Positions 24,010 through 31,964 of a stretch of 31,988 bases of DNA are shown piece by piece. Origin of the DNA: DATIHQ01 sp035480535 (GTDB taxonomy: Bacteria; Chlamydiota; Chlamydiia; Chlamydiales; SM23-39); assembly GCA_035480535.1 (NCBI GenBank), contig DATIHQ010000018.1:1-31988 (forward strand), read 5' to 3'. The translations under genes were made by a program, and so were the position numbers. The stretch's first letter is position 1. Each line of letters opens with the position of its first letter. The notes beneath the pieces were generated by a model that was given only the letters and a program-made list of their open reading frames with translations, was not told the DNA's origin and did not search any database.

Positions 24010-25002
24010 ATGATGGCTGTTTCTGCATCGAGTGGTGAGGGTCTTTGCGTCCGTTCAAAGAATGTTGAAATTGGGAAGAACGTTGTTCGGTTTGGAAAGA
24101 TCGAAACCTTTTGTCTTCAAAAATGGAGACCGGGTGATTTTCATGAAGTAAATGAGGTCCATGTCTGTACAAAGGGGGGAATGGGATTGCTGGGAAAAGA
24201 AGTCGCTATTGAATTTTCTCTTGAGACTTCAGAAAGAGTGGCCCAATTTGTCAAAGGGCTCATTGAAAACACAAAGGCTTCCTTCATTCTTCATGCAAAT
24301 GACATAGAGCCAATGATTGTTCAAACGTTTACCACCCTTAAAGGAAAGATCCTGATTTCTTTCGATAGAGATAGTCACTGCGCCCAATTTAACGAAGTGT
24401 TGGCTCCACTCTTTTTCCCTCGTTATGAGCGGGTGATCGTAGATGGCTCTATCCTAGAATTGACCTTAAAAAAAGAAAATTTATGGGAAGGTGCAATTGT
24501 AGCGATTATGAATCGAGCCTTAGCCGCTTTAAATCAGCGTACATTTGGACAACCCTATTATCTTCTAAGAAATAAGGATGTCCGTTTTTTCTCTTGCTCT
24601 CTAGCGCCCAAGATTCCCCCTTTTCTTCCATACATTCCCCGATATTGGGTCTCTTCCACAAAAATATTGAAAGAGACACAGCATCGGGTGCCGGAGTCCA
24701 AGAAATTGGTATACATTACTAGGGTCAAGCTTCCTCATCAAAATAAAGAATCGATTGCTCTTTTGCGCTCTTCTGCAGACGTGGTTGTAAAATATTTTAA
24801 AGAGGGCTTTGAAAGCTCCCCCGCGATTCAGACTTTTGTGAAAAATATTGAGGCCGTATTGCAGGGGCTGAGCGATGACTCGGAAGTCGAAACAATCCGA
24901 AACTGGATTGACAACACCCCTGAGCTCCAGGGGTATACAGAACCTCAACTAAAAAAATGGGCACAGATCGCGGACATCTTCAATGAAAAGATAGGGAGTT
25001 AA
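24010..25002 (+). CDS. Hypothetical protein
   Basis: I do not recognise this 330-residue product. It is soluble, with no signal peptide or membrane segment, mixed alpha/beta in character, and has a helical C-terminal third (from about SIALLRSSADVVVKYFKEGF onward). ATG 24010 follows GGAGG by five bases; ATG 24013 is also possible. It lies 53 bp after the DUF687-like gene on the same strand, in a lineage-specific patch between uvrC and mutS. Its 3' end overlaps the convergent small membrane gene by 4 bp. No function can be given. Confidence 0.72.
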   Translation: MMAVSASSGEGLCVRSKNVEIGKNVVRFGKIETFCLQKWRPGDFHEVNEVHVCTKGGMGLLGKEVAIEFSLETSERVAQFVKGLIENTKASFILHANDIEPMIVQTFTTLKGKILISFDRDSHCAQFNEVLAPLFFPRYERVIVDGSILELTLKKENLWEGAIVAIMNRALAALNQRTFGQPYYLLRNKDVRFFSCSLAPKIPPFLPYIPRYWVSSTKILKETQHRVPESKKLVYITRVKLPHQNKESIALLRSSADVVVKYFKEGFESSPAIQTFVKNIEAVLQGLSDDSEVETIRNWIDNTPELQGYTEPQLKKWAQIADIFNEKIGS

Positions 25003-25292
25003 AATCCCCCGCATTCTGTATTTCTTCCGAACCAATCAGCACAACAGATCGCTCCGCTCATCATAACGATGACACCGCACCCTGCCTTTATTTGGTTTGC
25101 ATTCTCTTCACTTACCTCGCCTGTAAATGCGGCAACGACGAGCCTCGTAGTCAGGATCGCAGCCAAAGCTACCGTGCACCAGATCCCACCTTTCACCCAA
25201 TTTCTACCGCAACGATCTTTTCCGCTGCCTTGCCCTACAGTTTGTCCATTGACTGTAATCAAAACGCTATTACTGTCTACTCTACCAGCCAT
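24999..25292 (-). CDS. Small two-hairpin membrane protein, paralogue of the next gene upstream
   Basis: The 97-residue product has two hydrophobic segments (about residues 34-55 and 68-86) separated by a short acidic loop (GEVSEENANQ), a Gly/Asn-rich N terminus, and a short Cys-rich tail. ATG 25292 has GGAGG five bases upstream. It shares the core GRxWVxxGxWCxxALxAI and a second helix ending in a Cys pair with the neighbouring 25311-25571 gene, so the two arose by tandem duplication. Paired hydrophobic segments in a small protein are the hallmark of chlamydial inclusion-membrane proteins; that role is a guess. It is third in line after mutS. Confidence 0.72.
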   Translation of the reverse strand: MAGRVDSNSVLITVNGQTVGQGSGKDRCGRNWVKGGIWCTVALAAILTTRLVVAAFTGEVSEENANQIKAGCGVIVMMSGAICCADWFGRNTECGGF

Positions 25293-25310
25293 AAAATCCT
25301 CCAAAATCTA

Positions 25311-25571
25311 TCAATGTCCTAATGCGAAGAAATCTCCTGAAGTACAATAACACACTCCACCTATCAGAAGTAGGAAGCCGCCGACTTCTCTAGTCCGGGG
25401 ATCTCTGAGTGTGGCAACGACAGCCACCAAAGCCGTAATTGCCAATAGGGCAGCCGCGCACCACATCCCAGTTCTCACGACCCAGCTTCTCCCGTTCCGA
25501 TCTCTTCCAATCTCCACAGGAGTCTGTCCACCTTGAATCGGAATCGCAATAGTATCGCCTATTTTAGTCAT
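25311..25571 (-). CDS. Small two-hairpin membrane protein, tandem paralogue
   Basis: The 86-residue product has a polar N terminus (MTKIGDTIAIPIQGG), then the shared core GRSWVVRTGMWCAAALLAI, a charged turn (RDPRTREV) and a second hydrophobic segment with VCYC. The start ATG 25571 overlaps the mutS stop (ATGA) and lies behind GGAG within the mutS end, so translation is coupled to mutS. Its plan matches the next gene downstream and is Inc-like. Coupling to a repair gene is probably positional only. Confidence 0.72.
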   Translation of the reverse strand: MTKIGDTIAIPIQGGQTPVEIGRDRNGRSWVVRTGMWCAAALLAITALVAVVATLRDPRTREVGGFLLLIGGVCYCTSGDFFALGH

Positions 25572-28108
25572 AAAGTCTCCAAAGTTTGTTTGTGAAAGTC
25601 ATAAAGTTTCTGGTGAGCTTGCAATGGGGTGAGGTTGTTGAGGTCGAGGGCGCGTAGCTCTGCGAGAAGGGGATGTTCAGCTTGGGGAGCAAAGAGGGGC
25701 AACTGCTCATCTAATTTAGGTTTTTTGGTGGGAGATTTGGTTTCGAGCTGGTGGAGCATCGCCTCGGCGCGGCTGATCGCTTTGTAGGGGAGGCCGGCGA
25801 GCTTGGCGACGTGGATGCCGTAACTTCGATCGGTGCCGCCGCGGAGGATTTTGCGGAGGAAGACTATGTCTGATGGTATTTCTTGGACGGCGATTTGGAA
25901 GTTGGCGGCGTGGGGGAATTCTGTTTCGAGGCGAGTGAGTTCCCAATAGTGGGTGGCAAAGAGCGTCTTGGCTTGTTTTTTGGGAGTGGTGAGAAGGTAT
26001 TCTGCAACGGCCCAGGCGATGGAGATGCCATCGTAGGTGCTGGTGCCGCGGCCAATTTCATCGAGAAGGACGAGAGAGCGGGACGTGGCATTGTTGAGGA
26101 TGTTCGCCGTTTCAGTCATTTCAACCATGAAGGTGGATTGGCCGCGGGCGAGATCGTCGCTGGCGCCAATGCGGGAAAAAACTTTGTCGATGAGGCCGAT
26201 GTGAGCCGACTTGGCAGGAACATAAGAGCCGATTTGAGCGAGGATGGCGATGAGGGCGACTTGGCGGATGTAGGTGGACTTGCCCGCCATGTTGGGGCCG
26301 GTGATGAGCATCATCTGTTGATTGCGATTGAGGAGCGTGTCATTGGGGATGAAGGAGGCGGCGCCAATGGCTTTTTCAATGATGGGATGGCGCCCTTCAA
26401 CGATTTCTAAAGTGTCAGAAGTATCCACTTGGGGGCGGGTGTAATTTTGATCTTCGGCTACTTTTGCCAGCGCCAAAAGAACATCGATGCGGGCGATGAT
26501 TTTCGCCAGTTGATTGATCGGGGCGGCTGCCGCGGCGGCCTCTTGTCGCAGCTGTTCGTAAAGCTCTAATTCTAAGGCGTTTGCGCGCGCTTCCGAGGTG
26601 AGGACTTGATGCTCGAATTGCTTGAGTTCGTCGGTGATGTAGCGCTCGTTGTTGACAAGTGTTTGGCGGCGATGGAAAGAGGGGGGGATTTTTTCGCTAT
26701 TGGCGTGGGTGGCTTCAATGTAATAGCCAAAGGCTTTGGTGTAGCCCACTTTCAGTGTTTTAATCCCTGTTTGCTCTCGAAGAACGGTTTGATAGCGGGC
26801 CATCCAACTCATCGATTCTTTGCTGAGCTGGCGCAAGCGATCGAGCTCTGGATGATAGCCATCGCGGAAAATCTCCCCTTCCCCAATGCGGATGGGAGGC
26901 GAATCATTCAGCGCGGTGCGGATTTTCTCCGCAAGAGCAAAAGGAGTGAGCGGGGGCATGTTGAAGGGAATCAGAGCTTCTTGCAGCGCGGGAATTTGTG
27001 CAAGAGAAAGACCGAGAGCTAAAAGATCGCGCGGGGTGGCGTAGCGAGTGGCAATTTTCATCATCAACCGCTCTAAATCGCGTACTTGCATTAGATGCGA
27101 GCGGAGGAGTTGGCTTTCTTTCCGTTTTTCAAGAAAGGCGGCGATTGCCTCTTGCCGCTTCTCAATTTCAGCGCAGGAGAGAAGGGGATGTTTGATCCAG
27201 TGGCGGAGCAGACGTCCTCCCATCGGCGTGCAGGTTTCATCGAGCAGATCGAGCAGCGTGTGTTTGGAACTTCCATCGGTCATCGATTCTGTGAGTTCCA
27301 AGTTGCGTAAAGTGGCTCGATCGAGAGAGAGATAATGAGATAAAGGCTCCGACTGAATGGCGACGATATGCTCCATCGATAAATTGAGCTCTTGTTTAAA
27401 ATGGAGCAGAAGCGATCCAGCCGCTGCAATGGCAGCCGTCTGTCCGCGCAGGCCAAATCCATCGAGAGATTGGACTTTAAAATGGGACATCAGAGCATCG
27501 GTCGCGAGTTTCACATCCAAAATCTCCTTCTCATTTAAGACAAAGGTAAATGCATGGGAGAGCTCTTTAAAGAAGAGGGGGTGAGATTCTTTAAATTTCT
27601 TAGCCACAAGGAATTCGGCGGGGCGCAGGCGGAAAAGTTCATCGAGCAATTCTTGTTCTTGCTCCAACTCAAGCGCTCGAAATTCAGCCGTTGTCAAATC
27701 GAGGCAGCTCAGCCCAAAAATAGAGCCAACCTGGACAATGGAAACGAAGAAGTTATTTTTCTTATCGGAGAGGAGCTGTGAGTTGATAATGGTTCCGGGC
27801 GTCACGATCCGGATGACTTCTCTTTTCACCAATCCTTTGACTGACTTGGGATCTTCGGTTTGTTCGGCGACGGCGACTTTAAATCCTTTGGCGATCAACT
27901 TATCGATATACAATTCGGCTGTATGAAATGGCACGCCGCACATCGGCGTCCCTTGCCGCGCCGTCAGCGTCAGGCCGATCTCCTTTGAGATTTTCGTCGC
28001 ATCGTCGTAAAACGCCTCATAAAAATCGCCCAAACGAAAAAGCAATAGCGCATCTTTCGCCTGCGCTTTGCACGTCTGCCATTGCTGCATCATCGGAGTA
28101 GTTGTCAT
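25568..28108 (-). CDS. mutS: DNA mismatch repair protein MutS
   Basis: The 846-residue protein shows the full MutS plan: N-terminal mismatch-recognition domain with DALLLFRLGDFYEAFYDDA (the FYE wedge motif, residues about 21-39), connector, clamp and lever domains, and the C-terminal ATPase with GPNMAGKSTYIRQ (Walker A), DDLARGQSTFMVEM (signature) and DEIGRGTSTYDG (Walker B), ending in a helix-turn-helix tail. It recognises mismatches and starts repair. Length is normal (E. coli 853). ATG 28108 starts 26 bp from the divergent gene at 28135. Two small membrane-protein genes follow it in an overlapping run. Confidence 0.96.
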   Translation of the reverse strand: MTTTPMMQQWQTCKAQAKDALLLFRLGDFYEAFYDDATKISKEIGLTLTARQGTPMCGVPFHTAELYIDKLIAKGFKVAVAEQTEDPKSVKGLVKREVIRIVTPGTIINSQLLSDKKNNFFVSIVQVGSIFGLSCLDLTTAEFRALELEQEQELLDELFRLRPAEFLVAKKFKESHPLFFKELSHAFTFVLNEKEILDVKLATDALMSHFKVQSLDGFGLRGQTAAIAAAGSLLLHFKQELNLSMEHIVAIQSEPLSHYLSLDRATLRNLELTESMTDGSSKHTLLDLLDETCTPMGGRLLRHWIKHPLLSCAEIEKRQEAIAAFLEKRKESQLLRSHLMQVRDLERLMMKIATRYATPRDLLALGLSLAQIPALQEALIPFNMPPLTPFALAEKIRTALNDSPPIRIGEGEIFRDGYHPELDRLRQLSKESMSWMARYQTVLREQTGIKTLKVGYTKAFGYYIEATHANSEKIPPSFHRRQTLVNNERYITDELKQFEHQVLTSEARANALELELYEQLRQEAAAAAAPINQLAKIIARIDVLLALAKVAEDQNYTRPQVDTSDTLEIVEGRHPIIEKAIGAASFIPNDTLLNRNQQMMLITGPNMAGKSTYIRQVALIAILAQIGSYVPAKSAHIGLIDKVFSRIGASDDLARGQSTFMVEMTETANILNNATSRSLVLLDEIGRGTSTYDGISIAWAVAEYLLTTPKKQAKTLFATHYWELTRLETEFPHAANFQIAVQEIPSDIVFLRKILRGGTDRSYGIHVAKLAGLPYKAISRAEAMLHQLETKSPTKKPKLDEQLPLFAPQAEHPLLAELRALDLNNLTPLQAHQKLYDFHKQTLETL

Positions 28109-28134
28109 AGTCGAAATATGTTATCATTTCATCT

Positions 28135-28842
28135 ATGTTCTGTCCATCGGTTGCATTTGCTACAGCGTGTTGGGAAAAAGATTGGCGCTTGATTTTGCTC
28201 GATCCCGATTACTTGCGCATAAAACAAATCGGGAATCACCGCTATCCATTCTCTGAGAAGTTGTTGATTATCAATAATGTAAAGGATCTCGATGCCGTCA
28301 TTCGAGCAGCGCAGGCAAAAGTAAATGAAGGCGTTCTCACCCGCTTTATCATTGCCGAGGAGGCGATGCTGGAGCCCTTTGGCTTAAAACGATCTGATTT
28401 TACCGAGTGGCAATATTACAATGCCCTGGCGCCGCTCGCCGCAATTCATTCCTGCCAAAGCGATTATCTTCTCTATCATACGGGGGATGTTTATCTAAGT
28501 AAACCCGTCAATTGGATTCCAAAGGCCATTTGCCGCATGGAGAAAAATCCCAATTACAAAGTGGCGAATCTCACTTGGAATGAAAGGTATCAAGAGGCAA
28601 AAAAGGAATCTGATCGGCGCGATTGGAGTTTTTATGTGGCGAAACAGGGCTTTTCCGATCAGCAATTTTTAGTAAAACGGATTGATTTTCATAGGCCAAT
28701 TTACGGGGAGATTCACCTCGATAGCAACCACTATCCGCGTGGCGATGTTTTTGAAAAACGCGTTTTCAGTTACATGAAAAATCGCGGGTGGGAGAGAATA
28801 ACCTTTAGGTGGGGATCATATACTCACGAAAATGTAGGGTAG
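28135..28842 (+). CDS. Hypothetical protein, possibly glycosyltransferase-like
   Basis: I do not recognise the family with certainty. The 235-residue soluble product has segments CPSVAFATACWEKDW, EKLLIINNV, CQSDYLLYHTGDVYLSKPVNWIPKAICRM, NYKVANLTWNE and QFLVKRIDF. The alternation of a buried beta strand, a DYLLYHTGDVYL stretch placed like a DxD loop, and later aromatic patches resembles GT-A type glycosyltransferases, but the resemblance is loose. No Shine-Dalgarno is seen before ATG 28135. It is divergent from mutS and lies 73 bp upstream of dnaG. Confidence 0.65.
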   Translation: MFCPSVAFATACWEKDWRLILLDPDYLRIKQIGNHRYPFSEKLLIINNVKDLDAVIRAAQAKVNEGVLTRFIIAEEAMLEPFGLKRSDFTEWQYYNALAPLAAIHSCQSDYLLYHTGDVYLSKPVNWIPKAICRMEKNPNYKVANLTWNERYQEAKKESDRRDWSFYVAKQGFSDQQFLVKRIDFHRPIYGEIHLDSNHYPRGDVFEKRVFSYMKNRGWERITFRWGSYTHENVG

Positions 28843-28884
28843 AAACACTGGATCGGGGTGCGGGGGCGGAGCCCCGACGGTTTC
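28842..28884. repeat. GC-rich hairpin upstream of dnaG
   Basis: TCGGGG (28853-28858) pairs with CCCCGA (28872-28877), and the outer GAAAC (28842-28846) pairs with GTTTC (28880-28884). The loop carries GGGGCGGAGCCCC, the complement of the motif at 12627-12639. It is followed by repeated TTCAGATTT units and a run of seven T's ending at the dnaG ATG. It could terminate the upstream gene, attenuate dnaG, or be a copy of a dispersed GC-rich repeat. Confidence 0.55.
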
Positions 28885-28915
28885 AGATTTCATAATTCAG
28901 ATTTCAGATTTTTTT

Positions 28916-30703
28916 ATGGGAACGTTTTCAAGAGAAAGTCTAGAACTTCTAAGATCGCGCATCGATTTAATCGAGGTGCTCTCTCCTTATGTGAAATTGC
29001 AGCGGGCGGGGGCGGCATATAAGGGTCTTTGCCCTTTTCATGAGGAAAAGACGCCGTCGCTCATCATTCAGCGAGGCGATAGCCACTACCATTGCTTTGG
29101 CTGCGGCGCTCATGGGGATGCCATCCAATTTTTAATGACCCACTTGCGGATGAGTTTTGCCGAAGCAGTGGAGAGTCTTGCCGAAAAATTTCATGTGCAA
29201 TTGGAAGAGGTTGAGGGAGATAAGGGGCCAAAAGGGCCTTCCAAGACCGTTCTGAAAGATGCGCTGGAAAGAGCGTGCCAATTTTACCACTTTGTCTTGC
29301 TCCATACATTGGAAGGGCACGGGGCGCTCGATTATTTATATAGCCGCGGTATCGATCTTGAATTTATCCAGACCTTTCGATTGGGATTGGCTCCCAAGAC
29401 ATCGCAACTTTTTCTAAAAGCAATGTGGGAGCAGAAAATCTCCAATGCGATTTTAGAAGAAACGGGCTTGATGTCAAAGGGGCGGGAGTTTTTTTCCGAT
29501 CGGATTACCATTCCCATTCTAGATGCGATTGGCTCGGTGATTGGCTTCTCGGCGCGGAAATATAAGACCGATACCTTTGGCGGAAAATATATCAATACTC
29601 CAGAGACACCGCTGTTTAAGAAGTCGAAGGTGCTCTTTGGATTGAGTTTTTCCCGTAAATTGATCGCCAAGGAGCGGCGCGCGCTCATTGTGGAAGGGCA
29701 AATCGATGCGCTGCGGCTCATTCATTCGGGATTCAATTGGACGGTAGCTGGGCAGGGGACTGCTTTTGGAGAAGAACAAGCTAAGGAATTGATCCATTTG
29801 GGAGTGAGGCAGGTCTATTTAGCTCTCGATGGGGACAACGCGGGGCAAGAGGCAGCGGTCAAGATTGGGAATCTTTTCCAAAAAGAGGGAGTAGAAGTGC
29901 TCGTTGTCCCTCTTCCAGAAAAGTGCGATCCCGATGTGATGCTGCAGGAAAAGGGGCCTGAAGAATGGCAAAAACGGCTAGATTCTAGCATCGATTATCT
30001 CTCCTTTTTGGTGAATCACTTCTCTAAATCGCTCAATATGCAATCGCCCGCGGGGAAAAATGAACTGGTGCAGACGATTGCCAAAAGGATCCGCGAATGG
30101 GATCATCCACTGATGGTGCATGAGAGTTTGCGCAAATTGGCAAAACTCACCCAAACGCCCGAATCGATTATTGGCGCGCCGGAAGAAAATGTGCCTCAAA
30201 TCTATATCAAGCGATCGGCCAGCGTTACCTTTACAGAAATTGATCCCGATCGGATCTTAGAGGCAGATCTTCTTCGCTGGCTTTTCTTGATGGGGGAGAG
30301 CTGCCAAGCACTGCTCACAATTGCGAGCGCGAACTTAAAGCCAGAACACTTTCGCACGGTGGGCAAACAGCTCTTTGAAAAATACCTAGCTGCTGCGCAA
30401 GAAAATAAGCCGCGAGATCTCCTCACTCTCATGATCGATCTGGAAAAAGCGGAACAGCAGCTTTTCTTGGCTGAAGTCTTGCAGAAAAAGGTGAATCGGG
30501 AAAAAGCTCTTCCCTGTTTTATTGAGACAGTGCAAAAAATCCTCGAGCGGCACTGGATGCAGAAGAGAGAAGAGATTAAGTTGAAGATCTATAGTGGCCA
30601 GTGCAATGAAGCGGAAGTGTTAGAGCTGGCCCGGCAATTTGATCAGATTAAGCGGGAGCGCCCCCAAACGCTCATTCCAGAAGGAGTAAAAGTCGATGGG
30701 TGA
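28916..30703 (+). CDS. dnaG: DNA primase
   Basis: The 595-residue product begins with the CHC2 zinc domain (LCPFHEEKTPSL...YHCFGCGAHGDAIQFL, residues about 39-77). The RNA polymerase domain follows with the TOPRIM acidic motifs VEGQIDAL and LALDGDNAGQEAA. The C-terminal part should bind the DnaB helicase. DnaG makes the RNA primers for DNA replication. ATG 28916 has no Shine-Dalgarno, being preceded by a T run, but no better start is visible. It overlaps the next gene by 8 bp. Proximity to mutS and uvrC matches the Chlamydia order as I recall it. Confidence 0.95.
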   Translation: MGTFSRESLELLRSRIDLIEVLSPYVKLQRAGAAYKGLCPFHEEKTPSLIIQRGDSHYHCFGCGAHGDAIQFLMTHLRMSFAEAVESLAEKFHVQLEEVEGDKGPKGPSKTVLKDALERACQFYHFVLLHTLEGHGALDYLYSRGIDLEFIQTFRLGLAPKTSQLFLKAMWEQKISNAILEETGLMSKGREFFSDRITIPILDAIGSVIGFSARKYKTDTFGGKYINTPETPLFKKSKVLFGLSFSRKLIAKERRALIVEGQIDALRLIHSGFNWTVAGQGTAFGEEQAKELIHLGVRQVYLALDGDNAGQEAAVKIGNLFQKEGVEVLVVPLPEKCDPDVMLQEKGPEEWQKRLDSSIDYLSFLVNHFSKSLNMQSPAGKNELVQTIAKRIREWDHPLMVHESLRKLAKLTQTPESIIGAPEENVPQIYIKRSASVTFTEIDPDRILEADLLRWLFLMGESCQALLTIASANLKPEHFRTVGKQLFEKYLAAAQENKPRDLLTLMIDLEKAEQQLFLAEVLQKKVNREKALPCFIETVQKILERHWMQKREEIKLKIYSGQCNEAEVLELARQFDQIKRERPQTLIPEGVKVDG

Positions 30704-31097
30704 ACATTTGATTTTTTTCGATTCAGAGTGTCCCTTTTGCCATAAAACGGTGCGCCATCTCATCGAGATCGACACGCAACATCTGTTTCTCTTTGCGCCG
30801 CTCAATGGAGAAACGGCGAAAGATATCCTCACCGGCCCCCAGCAGCCTCTCCGCCACGCCAACAGCCTCGTTCTCGTCGAAAACTATGAATCGACCGATC
30901 GGGAATTTTGGATTCGCTCCCAAGCCGTCTTTCGCATCTATTGGCTTCTCGGCGGCGCCCATGCCTATCTCGGCCTTCTCTCTTTCCTTCCCAGCTTCCT
31001 AGGCGACCCCATCTACAACTGGTTCGCCGCCCACCGCCATCAATTCAAGCTCAAGATGCCAGAAGAGCCTGGTCCCGAGGATCGTTTTCTTCCATAA
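30696..31097 (+). CDS. DCC-family (DUF393) thiol-disulfide oxidoreductase-like protein
   Basis: The 133-residue product starts with IFFDSECPFCHKTVRHLIEID, matching the DCC family motif DGxCxxC (here DSECPFC, cysteines at about residues 13 and 16), and keeps the later R-S-x-A-hydrophobic segment (WIRSQAVFRIYWLLGG). The thioredoxin-like motif suggests a redox role, unproven. It begins within the last 8 bp of dnaG, so it is translationally coupled. From memory, Chlamydia also carries a gene of this family beside dnaG. Confidence 0.86.
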   Translation: MGEHLIFFDSECPFCHKTVRHLIEIDTQHLFLFAPLNGETAKDILTGPQQPLRHANSLVLVENYESTDREFWIRSQAVFRIYWLLGGAHAYLGLLSFLPSFLGDPIYNWFAAHRHQFKLKMPEEPGPEDRFLP

Positions 31098-31112
31098 GTC
31101 ACTTATTATAAG
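31094..31112. promoter_or_regulatory. Overlapping palindromes upstream of the LRR gene promoter
   Basis: ATAAGT-c-ACTTAT (31094-31106) overlaps CTTAT-t-ATAAG (31102-31112). They lie 14 bp before the -35 box of the LRR gene. They could be an operator, or chance symmetry of AT-rich DNA; loops of one base are too tight for RNA hairpins. Confidence 0.3.
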
Positions 31113-31126
31113 CTACTTGAATTGGA

Positions 31127-31155
31127 TTGTTTTCTTGTCTTCAGTGTGCTATAAT
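31127..31155 (+). promoter_or_regulatory. Sigma70-type promoter for the LRR gene
   Basis: TTGTTT (31127-31132) and a perfect TATAAT (31150-31155) are 17 bp apart. The -10 ends only 8 bp before ATG 31164, so the transcript would have almost no leader. Confidence 0.6.
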
Positions 31156-31163
31156 AGTTGTCC

Positions 31164-31964
31164 ATGAGCGCTATAGGGAAGGCATTATTTACGAAATTTC
31201 AGGAGTGGTATTCACCCCTCGATGAAGAGACGCTGCACAATGAACTTGCAGGGTATAGGGCGGAAGCAGTCGCACACATTAAGGAAAATTTTCGAACAAA
31301 AAGTGAAAAATTAGATCTCTGTTCTTTTGGATTATCTTCACTTCCCAAATGTCTCGGCCGCTTCTCTCATCTTCGAGAGATCGATCTAAACGGGAATCAA
31401 TTTCGCGAATTTCCTCCTGAAATCACACCGCTGAGAAATCTGAAAGTATTAAAACTTTCCGAGAATCGTTTGTATGGGTTTCCATTAGAGGTTCTCCAAT
31501 TTAAATCTTTGGTCGAGTTGAATATTTCAGGCAATGAGATCGGTTCTCTCCCTCAAGAAATAAACCAACTCACCCGGCTGGAAATTTTTCATGCCGTTGG
31601 TACCGGATTAACTTTTTTGCCTTCAGAAATCTGTGCTTTACCCTTAAAAAAGTTAAGAGTGAATCTGAATCAATTGCATTCTCTTCCTTTAGAGATAGGA
31701 AACCTCCATTCTTTGAGATCATTGGACATCGAGATGAATCATTTACGCGAACTGCCCGACTCTTTAGCTAGACTCGCAAAAGATTGCCCTGTCTATGCCT
31801 TCCACAATCTATTTTCTGGAAAGGCTGTCTCTGACATCCGAAGTGCGATTATAGTTCAGCGCCAACAGACTGAGGAGTTGGGCCCTTCTCTTTCGATCGA
31901 AGTTTACGATCCACCCCTTTTTACTCCCCCCTATCATCCCAGAGATTTGCGCGACTTAGCGTAA
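31164..31964 (+). CDS. Leucine-rich repeat protein
   Basis: The 266-residue product has a helical N-terminal 45 residues, then about seven repeats of 22-23 residues with the pattern LxxLxLxxNxLxxLPxEIxxL (from LDLCSFGLSSLP near residue 47 to LDIEMNHLRELP near residue 195), and a C-terminal tail rich in proline (VYDPPLFTPPYHP). LRR proteins of this bacterial type are frequent secreted effectors in intracellular bacteria and may bind host proteins; no E3-ligase or other catalytic domain is seen. A sigma70-type promoter lies immediately upstream, so it is a single transcription unit. ATG 31164 lacks a Shine-Dalgarno; the TTG at 31158 is less likely. Confidence 0.85.
   Translation: MSAIGKALFTKFQEWYSPLDEETLHNELAGYRAEAVAHIKENFRTKSEKLDLCSFGLSSLPKCLGRFSHLREIDLNGNQFREFPPEITPLRNLKVLKLSENRLYGFPLEVLQFKSLVELNISGNEIGSLPQEINQLTRLEIFHAVGTGLTFLPSEICALPLKKLRVNLNQLHSLPLEIGNLHSLRSLDIEMNHLRELPDSLARLAKDCPVYAFHNLFSGKAVSDIRSAIIVQRQQTEELGPSLSIEVYDPPLFTPPYHPRDLRDLA

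Noticed and set aside
25883..26410. 175-residue forward open frame antisense to mutS
   Set aside because: Opposite the highly conserved MutS ATPase domain; composition is that of a shadow frame.
28842..28915. Hairpin before dnaG as a classical terminator
   Set aside because: The stem is GC-rich but the T run lies about 25 bases downstream, not adjacent, so I list it as a repeat/hairpin only.
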